From the NCBI RefSeq assembly GCF_003131185.1, contig NZ_QFFU01000005.1:1-64000 (forward strand): DNA of 64,000 nucleotides, read 5' to 3'. Under the pieces are notes generated by a model. It ran no database searches. It worked only from the letters and a program-made list of their open reading frames with translations, and was not told the origin of the DNA. Made by a program: the position numbers and the translations under genes. This document shows positions 7,987 through 15,700 of this stretch, piece by piece. Source of the DNA: Pseudomonas ovata (GTDB lineage Bacteria; Pseudomonadota; Gammaproteobacteria; Pseudomonadales; Pseudomonadaceae). Within the stretch, counting starts at the first letter, position 1. The number at the start of each line of letters is the position of its first letter.

Positions 7987-9027
7987 ATGACTCAACCTAC
8001 TCGTTTTTTCCCGCGTCTCAGCCGCCTGGCCACTGCCCTGGGCCTGTGCACCAGCCTGCTGGCCGGCGCGCTCATGGCCCCGGCGACCGCTCAGGCCGAG
8101 GGTGAGATTCGCATTGCCGAACAGTTCGGCATTGTCTACCTGCTGCTCAATGTGGTGCGCGACCAGCACCTGATCGAGAAACACGGCAAGGCCGACGGCC
8201 TGGACATCAAGGTCGACTGGACACAGTTGTCAGGGGGTTCTGCGGTCAACGATGCGCTGCTGTCCGGCTCGATCGACATCGCCGGTGCCGGCGTCGGCCC
8301 GTTGCTGACCATCTGGGACCGCACCAAGGACCGGCAGAACGTCAAGGCGGTCGCGTCGCTGGGCAATTTTCCGTACTACCTGGTGAGCAATAACCCGAAC
8401 GTCAAGACCATCGCCGATTTCACCGAAAAGGACCGTATCGCCGTGCCGGCCGTGGGTGTGTCGGTGCAGTCGCGCTACCTGCAATACGCCGCCGCCCAGC
8501 TGTGGGGCGACAAGGAATTCAATCGCCTGGACAAGTACACCGTCAGCCTGCCGCACCCGGACGCCACGGCCAGCCTGGTCGCCGGCGGCACCGAGCTGAC
8601 CGGCCATTTCTCCAACCCGCCCTTCCAGGACCAGGCCCTGAAAAACCCGAACGTGCACGTGGTGCTCGACACCTACAAGCTGCTTGGCCCGAACTCGCCG
8701 ACCGTCTTGTTTGCCACCGAGAAATTCCGCGCCGAGAACCCCAAGACCTATAAGGCGTTCATCGAGGCGTTGAGCGAAGCCGAGACGTTTATCAAGAACG
8801 ACATTGGTGCAGCTGCCGACACCTACATCCGTGTGACCCAGTCAAAAATCGACCGCGCCGAGCTGCTGCAGATCATCGACAAACCTGAGTTCCAGTTCAC
8901 CATTACACCCAGGAACACCTATCCGCTGGCCGAGTTCCTGCACCGTGTCGGCGCGATCAAGCACAAACCGGCTTCGTGGCAGGATTATTTCTTCCAGGAC
9001 GCCTTCAACCCGCTCAAGGGCAGTTGA
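7987..9027 (+). CDS. SsuA/TauA-like ABC transporter substrate-binding protein
   Basis: A 346-residue secreted protein with a signal peptide ending TAQAEGE. The mature chain begins EIRIAEQFGIVYLLLNVVRD and continues with VDWTQLSGGSAVNDALLSG and GAGVGPLLTIWDRTKD, the pattern of NitT/TauT-type binding proteins for sulfonates, nitrate or related small anions. The ATG at 7987 is preferred over one at 7957 because TGGAG lies 5 bases before it and the signal peptide starts there. It is transcribed divergently from the aldolase operon and followed by a strong terminator, so it is a single-gene unit. Like its paralogue at 5645-6604, it has no permease or ATPase beside it. Confidence 0.88.
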   Translation: MTQPTRFFPRLSRLATALGLCTSLLAGALMAPATAQAEGEIRIAEQFGIVYLLLNVVRDQHLIEKHGKADGLDIKVDWTQLSGGSAVNDALLSGSIDIAGAGVGPLLTIWDRTKDRQNVKAVASLGNFPYYLVSNNPNVKTIADFTEKDRIAVPAVGVSVQSRYLQYAAAQLWGDKEFNRLDKYTVSLPHPDATASLVAGGTELTGHFSNPPFQDQALKNPNVHVVLDTYKLLGPNSPTVLFATEKFRAENPKTYKAFIEALSEAETFIKNDIGAAADTYIRVTQSKIDRAELLQIIDKPEFQFTITPRNTYPLAEFLHRVGAIKHKPASWQDYFFQDAFNPLKGS

Positions 9028-9047
9028 GCAGGCTGAGGGGATAAACG

Positions 9048-9084
9048 AAAAAAGCGGACCGTGTTCAACACGATCCGCTTTTTG
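9048..9084. terminator. bidirectional Rho-independent terminator
   Basis: AAAAAAGCGGA is followed by CCGTG-TTCAA-CACG and TCCGCTTTTT, giving a long stem with A-run and T-run on opposite sides. It lies between convergent genes ending at 9027 (+) and 9109 (-) and can serve both. Confidence 0.9.
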
Positions 9085-9108
9085 CTGTTACCGGTCAGGT
9101 CAGGGCAA

Positions 9109-9855
9109 TCAGAATGCCATGCCGACCTTGACGCCAAACTCATCGCGCTTGAGCTTGGTGTTGTCAGCCACCTCCGAATCGCCGTCCAGCTTGTATTCGG
9201 TACGGGTGTAGTACACGCCGGCCTGGATCGGCAGGTCGCCTTTCTGGTTCATCAACAGGCTGACTTCGGCGTATGGGTTGGTACGGTCCTTGAGGTCGAC
9301 GCTGTCGTTGCCGAAATCTTCGACATCCAGCTTGGCACGGCCATCGAGGGTGCGACGGGCGCCCAGCTCGACACGCAGGGTCGAGGTGTCGAACTGGTGG
9401 TTGTAGCCCAGCGCGGCCTTGGCGAACGGCGACTTGTTGGTCAGCTCGACATCGACGCCATTGATCGCCGGCTCAAAGCGCGACCAGCTGTAGCCACCGC
9501 CCACGATCACATCGACGAAGTTGCGAGCGTCCAGCGCTGCACGCCAGCCCAGGTCCAGGTCGGCCTGGGCTTCCTTGAGCTTGTTGTCGTTTTTCTCGCC
9601 GTACTTGGCCTGGCCGCCAATCTGGTACACGAAGCCCGACTCGGCGGTCATCTTGTTACCGAAGTTGGCAAACACGCCGCCCTGACCCAGGTGGTCGGTG
9701 TCGGACTCATCGCCACCTTCGAACTTGAATTTGTCGTAGCTGCCCAGCAGGCCAAAGGTAAACAGCGGATCGGTGCTGGGCGCAGCTACGGCAGCCAGAG
9801 GTGCACCCAGCAGGGCCAGGATGCAGGTGTGACGTAGCAGTTTGCGCGTGGACAT
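9109..9855 (-). CDS. outer-membrane beta-barrel protein of unknown function
   Basis: A 248-residue protein with a signal peptide (MSTRKLLRHTCILALLGAPLAAVAAP, written here in outline) and alternating hydrophobic strands such as FTFGLLGSYDKFKFEGG, GYSWSRFEPAI and AEVSLLMN, ending EFGVKVGMAF with a terminal Phe. This is the signature of a small beta-barrel, perhaps of 10-12 strands. The ATG at 9855 is supported by GGAGA about 10 bases upstream and the signal peptide. No enzymatic or transport family is recognised. It stands alone between a shared terminator and a divergent small gene. Confidence 0.78.
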   Translation of the reverse strand: MSTRKLLRHTCILALLGAPLAAVAAPSTDPLFTFGLLGSYDKFKFEGGDESDTDHLGQGGVFANFGNKMTAESGFVYQIGGQAKYGEKNDNKLKEAQADLDLGWRAALDARNFVDVIVGGGYSWSRFEPAINGVDVELTNKSPFAKAALGYNHQFDTSTLRVELGARRTLDGRAKLDVEDFGNDSVDLKDRTNPYAEVSLLMNQKGDLPIQAGVYYTRTEYKLDGDSEVADNTKLKRDEFGVKVGMAF

Positions 9856-10058
9856 GTCTGAAAAGTCTCCATGACTGAGGGGTTGGATAAACGCACCACT
9901 ATGAGGCGCAGGGTGTGTAAAAAGTTCGAAATAAATTGACGACCGGGTCAGGAATACAGGCTTTTGCAGTGTCCACACGGCTTGAGCAAGGCGCTGTCGG
10001 CGCTGGACCGGGCAATTGCTGTTAGGCTCTTGTTGAACCCGAACACAAGGTGAATCCC

Positions 10059-10298
10059 ATGTCGATGGCTGACGTCGTGATGACCGACACCGCGAGGAAT
10101 GAAGCACTCAAAATACTGGCCGAGATCGAACAGGCCGAAGGCCTGCTGGAAATGTCCCAACTGGCTGGCGTCGCCGAGGGCTTTACCCGAGGACTGGCCT
10201 GCGGGCTGGCGATTACGCCAGAGGATCTGCAGAGGCTGGAAGATGTGTTCGATACGGCGATCAATCGCCGGATGGGGGCGATCAGGCGGGGGGAGTGA
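10059..10298 (+). CDS. small hypothetical protein, 79 residues
   Basis: The frame encodes an acidic, helical, soluble protein (ARNEALKILAEIEQAEGLLE, then ITPEDLQRLEDVFDTAINRR). AAGGTG lies about 6 bases before the ATG at 10059, so I use that start; a GTG at 10050 is in frame. No membrane segment, signal peptide or known domain is visible. It stands alone, divergent from the outer-membrane protein gene. The function is unknown. Confidence 0.6.
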   Translation: MSMADVVMTDTARNEALKILAEIEQAEGLLEMSQLAGVAEGFTRGLACGLAITPEDLQRLEDVFDTAINRRMGAIRRGE

Positions 10299-10378
10299 TG
10301 ACTGGCCAGTATTTGAAGGCATGGCCTGAATAACAGGACCTCAAGGGTTCATGCCACCCGTCAGGCGCGCCGCAATCA

Positions 10379-10490
10379 GCTATGGGAGAGGCCGCTCGGC
10401 GCCCCAATCTGCCCGCGAAGACGGCGGTCCAGGCGCAATGGATAGGTCGGACTGACTGACCTCTTCGCCGGCAAGCCGCCTCCCACAAGG
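10379..10490. repeat. REP-type repeat region
   Basis: The 500-bp gap 10299-10797 has no supported gene. It contains two Pseudomonas REP-like sequences: CTTCGCCGGCAAGCCGCCTC around 10463-10483, and an inverted degenerate partner around 10383-10415 with TGGGAGAGGCCGCTCGG and CTGCCCGCGAAG. The opposite orientation resembles a REP doublet (REPIN). Bases 10491-10740 show nothing I can name. Confidence 0.55.
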
Positions 10491-10797
10491 TGTCGACAGC
10501 GATATGGCGGGCAAACTGTACAGCGCAGGGTACTGCAGACCATCAGGCCCACTTGAAAACACCGTGCAACCAAATCCTGGGCACCCTTGCAGCAATAACG
10601 CGCCCCAAGCTGTCAAGATTGCCGACCTCTGGAACGCGCGCCCTGCCGGGCTGACGTTTCAAGCACTGACCCGAGGCCGGTGCGTTGATCTTCCAGGCTG
10701 AACGCCTGCCGAAGACAGTCAGATCCACCGGCCCCTGGCTCTGCCCTTCCCCGTTCGATGGCACAATTGCCTTGACCTGATCATTCTGGAGACCCTC

Positions 10798-12651
10798 ATG
10801 CTGGGAGCATTTGAACGCAAGCTTGACCCTTTTCCGCCCGACGAGGCGCCGCCGCCGCCCGAAGGCATGGCGCGCTTTTTGTGGGCGTGCACGCGCGGTG
10901 CGCGTGGCTACATTCTGGCGTTTGCCCTGCTCAGTGCCGGCGTGTCGATTTACGAAGCCTGGCTGTTTTCCTTCCTCGGCCAGGTCGTGGACCTGTTGTC
11001 GACCTGGCAAGCCGGTGGTGATACGGCCGGACAGGAAAGCCGCGTACTCTGGGGCATCGGCATCGTCCTGGTGGTCAGCATTGTGCTGGTGGCGCTGCGC
11101 ACCATGGTCCAGCACCAGATCCTGGCGATCAACCTGCCGTTGCGGCTGCGCTGGGATTTCCATCGCCTGATGCTGCGCCAGAGCCTTTCGTTCTTTTCCG
11201 ACGAGTTCTCCGGCCGGGTCACGACCAAGGTCATGCAGACGGCGCTGTCGGTGCGCGAGGTGCTGTTCACCCTGATCGAGATTGTGCTCGGGATCGGCGT
11301 GTACTTCATTGCGATCATTGCCCTGGCCGGCGGCTTCGACCTGAAGCTGATGCTGCCTTTCCTGGCCTGGGTCGTGCTGTTCGGGCTGGCCATGCGCTAT
11401 TTCGTCCCGCGCCTGGGCAAGGTCGGGCAGGAACAGGCCAACGCGCGCTCCTCAATGACCGGGCGTATTTCGGACGCTTATACCAACATCACCACGGTAA
11501 AACTGTTCTCGCACTCCAAGCGCGAGGCGCATTTTGCCCGTGCCGCGATGGAGGATTTCAAGCAGACCGGCTTTCGCCAGATGCGCCTGGTCAGCCAGTT
11601 CGAGATCGTCAACCAGGCGCTGGTGGTCGCGCTGATCATGGGCGCCGGCGGCTATGCCTTGTGGCTGTGGCACCAGGGCGAAGTCGGCACCGGGGCGGTG
11701 GCGGCCATCACCGCCATGGCGCTGCGCATCAATGGCATGTCGCACTGGATCATGTGGCAGATGACGTCGCTGTTCGAGAACATCGGCACAGTGCAGGACG
11801 GCATGGAAACCCTGACCCGCGGCCCCAAGGTGCAGGATGCACCGGACGCGAGCGCGCTGGTCACTTCCGGCGGTGCGGTGACGTTCGACAATGTGAGCTT
11901 CAACTACAACGGCGAGCGCCAGGTGCTCTCAGGCCTGAACCTGGATATTCGCGCCGGCGAGAAAATCGGCCTGGTAGGCCGCTCCGGTGCCGGCAAGTCG
12001 ACGCTGATCAACCTGTTGCTGCGCTTTTACGACGTCGACAGCGGCGCAATTCGCATCGACGGGCAGAACATCGCGCAGGTCACGCAAGACAGCCTGCGCA
12101 GCGCCATCGGCATGGTGACCCAGGACACCTCCCTGCTGCACCGCTCCATCCGCGACAACATCGCCTACGGCCGTCCCGAGGCGACCGACGAGCAGATCCG
12201 CAGCGCTGCCGCCAGTGCCCAGGCCGATGGTTTCATCAGCCAGTTGAGCGACAAGCAGGGCCACTCCGGCTACGACACGCTGGTGGGCGAACGCGGGATC
12301 AAGCTGTCCGGTGGCCAGCGCCAGCGTATCGCCATTGCCCGGGTCATGCTCAAGAACGCGCCGATCCTGCTGCTGGACGAGGCCACCAGTGCGCTGGACT
12401 CGGAAGTCGAGGTGGCCATCCAGGAAAGCCTCAACGGCATGATGGAAGGCAAGACGGTCATTGCCATCGCTCACCGCTTGTCGACCATTGCCGCCATGGA
12501 CCGGCTTATTGTCATGGATGACGGGCGCATCATCGAACAAGGCACCCACGCCGAGCTGCTGGCGAAGAACGGTATCTATGCACGGCTGTGGCAGCACCAG
12601 AGTGGCGGGTTTCTGGGAGAGGATCAGGGCGTGGCCGAGGCGATGGAATAA
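10798..12651 (+). CDS. ABC transporter, fused permease and ATPase (MsbA/multidrug exporter type)
   Basis: A 617-residue half-transporter. The N-terminal half has about six membrane segments (from residue 35 to 330, e.g. YILAFALLSAGVSIYEAW and YFIAIIALAGGF). The C-terminal nucleotide-binding domain has Walker A GRSGAGKST near residue 397, the signature LSGGQRQRIAIAR, Walker B ILLLDEATSALD and the switch histidine in AHRLSTI. It should work as a homodimeric exporter of lipids, drugs or peptides in the inner membrane. TGGAGA precedes the ATG by about 8 bases. It is a single gene, convergent with the giant helicase gene. An unusually proline-rich N-terminus (PFPPDEAPPPPEG) precedes the first helix. 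The substrate is unknown. Confidence 0.93.
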   Translation: MLGAFERKLDPFPPDEAPPPPEGMARFLWACTRGARGYILAFALLSAGVSIYEAWLFSFLGQVVDLLSTWQAGGDTAGQESRVLWGIGIVLVVSIVLVALRTMVQHQILAINLPLRLRWDFHRLMLRQSLSFFSDEFSGRVTTKVMQTALSVREVLFTLIEIVLGIGVYFIAIIALAGGFDLKLMLPFLAWVVLFGLAMRYFVPRLGKVGQEQANARSSMTGRISDAYTNITTVKLFSHSKREAHFARAAMEDFKQTGFRQMRLVSQFEIVNQALVVALIMGAGGYALWLWHQGEVGTGAVAAITAMALRINGMSHWIMWQMTSLFENIGTVQDGMETLTRGPKVQDAPDASALVTSGGAVTFDNVSFNYNGERQVLSGLNLDIRAGEKIGLVGRSGAGKSTLINLLLRFYDVDSGAIRIDGQNIAQVTQDSLRSAIGMVTQDTSLLHRSIRDNIAYGRPEATDEQIRSAAASAQADGFISQLSDKQGHSGYDTLVGERGIKLSGGQRQRIAIARVMLKNAPILLLDEATSALDSEVEVAIQESLNGMMEGKTVIAIAHRLSTIAAMDRLIVMDDGRIIEQGTHAELLAKNGIYARLWQHQSGGFLGEDQGVAEAME

Positions 12652-12761
12652 ACGCCCACGCCGGTACTGCGCTTGAACGGCAGGTACGTCGCTTGTCGTT
12701 CAAGGCCGCCAGGCCAGCCCATGAGCTGGCCTTTTTGCTGCAATCGGCCGAGTCTGGCTAC

Positions 12762-15700
12762 TCAGGATTTGTGCCCCCCCACCCTCCTCCTGGGGACGAC
12801 CACTTCCCACCGCTCGCACCGGCTGAAATCCCGGTACTGCGCTTCGCTGTCCTGCGCAAAGCGCACCAGCACGGCCGCCACCTCGCACTCGTCAAAGCCT
12901 GCGTGTGGCTGAAATGACCTGGCAGTCCTGCCTACGACATTGCCATGACGATCGACAAACACAAACCGTTCGGCCTCACGCCTGAAGGTCAGCGGATCGC
13001 CCTCGCCAAGCCGGCCCAGGGCCTGGTGTATCGGCGCTTCGGCGCACTGGCGCCCGGCAAAACCTATGTCGATATCGCCCAGCGCCATGGGCTCGAAGCG
13101 CTTTTCGAGGGCCGGGCAATAAACAGCTTGCACGCGACGCAATTGCACCTCGTGAGTCAACGCCGGGCTGAACGGATTGCCGTCGGCGAACTCGCACAGG
13201 GTCAGGGTCTGTTCGGCACGGGTCATGCCGACGTAGTACAGACGGCGTTCATCGCATAGCGTGTCGGCCTGCCGGCTCCAGCCACCGTCGAGTACCGTCA
13301 CATGGCGAAATTCCAGGCCCTTGGCCGAATGAATTGTCCCCAGGTACAGGCCTTTGGCCGGCTGTTGGCGCAATTGACGGGCATAGTCATACAGCCAGTC
13401 GACCAAAGCCTGGGGGCTGATCTGGCAACTGCCCAACTCTCCTTGCAGTTGCTCACAGGCGGTCTGGAAAAATCCCGCCCATACGCCCTCGATCAGCGAG
13501 GCCCTGGCCGACAGGTGCTGCCAGGCATCGTCGGCGCAAAGCGACTCATCCAGACCGCGCAGGTAATCGATGACCGCCACGAAGCCGCGCTGTCGGGTGG
13601 TCGGCAAAACCGTATCCTTGTTGGCCGCCAGAAAAAACGGGACGTCGTGCTGCTCGCACCAGGCCTGGATCGGCCACAGGTAGCGATGTGTACGGGCCAG
13701 GATGGCGCAGCCATCCCAAGTGCCCTGCTCCAGCGTCAGCAGGCGTTGCAGTTCTTGCAGAGCCGCTTGTGCCTGCAGATTGCCATGCTCGCAATCATGG
13801 CGGTCAAGCAACAGGCGCAGGATCCGGCCGTGCCGCTGGGTATCGCGATGCGCCCATTCGCCACCGTCGGCATGCGCCTGGCGTGCCAGATCGATGCGGA
13901 TAGGGTGAGCCTTTTTCAGCCGTGCCGGGTTCTGCCCGATGGTGTCGTTGGCGGCCTGGATGATGGCGTTCGAGGAGCGATAGTTATCGACCAGAAAGCT
14001 GATCGAGGCATCGTACTCTTCGCGAAACCGTTCGATATAACGGTTGTTGGTTTCGCGCCAGCCATAGATGTTCTGGTCATCATCGCCCACGGCCATGATG
14101 CACAGCCGGCCATCCTCCTGGGTATGCCGTCCGGCCAGCGCACTGACCAGGCGGTATTGCAAGTCGTCGATGTCCTGGTATTCATCGACCAGAATGTAGC
14201 GATAGCCACGCAGCAGTTGTTCACGCAGGTCGTCTTCGCCTTCGATGCTGCGCTTGCCTTCGAGCAACTGGACCGCATCGTCGAGCACTTTCCTGAGCGC
14301 AGGTTCATCGACACTGTCGCCGCGCTCGAAGCGGCTACCGGTCAGGCGCATGGCCAGACTGTGGTAGGTCAGTACGCTGACACCGTAGGCATCGCTGCCG
14401 ACCAGGGCGGTCAGGCGCTTGCGAATCTCGTTGGCGGCATGACGATTGAAGGTCAGCGCCACGATGCTGGTCGGCGGCACACGCCGCACGCGCAGCAGGT
14501 AGGCGATACGGTGCACGATGACCCGCGTCTTGCCCGAACCCGGGCCGGCGAGCACCAGCCGGTTGAGGTCGTCATCGTCGGCAACGATCAGTTTCTGGGT
14601 GGTGCTCAGGCTGTCGATAATCGCTTTCCAGGAGCCCTCGCTGGTGGCCAGCTTGAGCACCTCTTCACGCCCGGGGAAATAGCGCCTGATAAAGGCTTGC
14701 CTGGGGTCTGTGAAGTAATGGAGCACCAGCTGCAATGCCTGCGTCATTTCCTTGAGCGCCACTTCGGCGTATTCGCGCATCACATGCACCTGGACGCGCT
14801 TTTCACGGTAGTGCTCGTCAAGACGCAGGTAATCCTCCTTGAGAAAGGTCTTGCGTTTGTCTTCCTTGTGTATGTGCAGGGTCATGGCGCGACGCATGAC
14901 CGTCATGCCGTGGTTTAGCGTCAGGACTTCCTGGCGGTGCAGGTAGAGCAATACATGCTCGACCACTTTGCGCCGCTTGTGGGGGGCGATCAGGTGCGGC
15001 AACTCCAGATCGGCCTCGATGACCTTGACCAGTTCGCCGAAACTGGTCTCGACCAGCAGGTCGGCGCCGCGCAAGCCTGGCGGCAGCTTGCCCACCAGAA
15101 ATGCGACAAACTGACTGGCCAGGACGCGGCGCACTTCGCCAAAACGCACGATCTTTGCCCAGGTATGACCGCCCTTGACCCGCAGCTTGAGGTAATCACG
15201 GTTGAGCTGACGCAGCTCGAAACTACTACGTTGCTGACCGTCGCTGTCATGATCCTGGGCCAGGCTGCGCAACAGCCGCAGCACATGCAGCGGCAACAAC
15301 GCCTGCTGGTCAGTAACGGCCTTGAGTTCGGCGGTCAAAGGCAGCAAGTTGAGATCCTGCCAATCACCATGCCCGGCATCCGGTGCCTGCTCGCTCAGGC
15401 AGTGCAACAGCGCGTTTTCCAGTTGCAACGTTGTGTGCAGGCGCTGGCTGCTCGCACCGGCAATGCCATGACGCAAATACAGTGTGATCTGCGAGTCATT
15501 GACCAGCAGGCCCATCTCTTCGAGTTGCTTGAGCACGCAGGCCACCTCGTCCGAGGTCAGCCCGGTCAGGGCCATCAACTGGTCGGTGTTGACCCGCTCG
15601 TCAGCACCGGCGCTGTAGAGAAAGCGCAGGATGGCACGAAACGCCTCAAGCCGCCGGGCCGGCAGCCGGGCCTGCAGCAAACGCTTGTCGGCCTCTTCGG

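Noticed and set aside
10757..10772. TGGCAC..TTGC sigma-54-like promoter before the ABC exporter
   Set aside because: The spacing between TGGCAC and TTGC is too short for a -24/-12 element.
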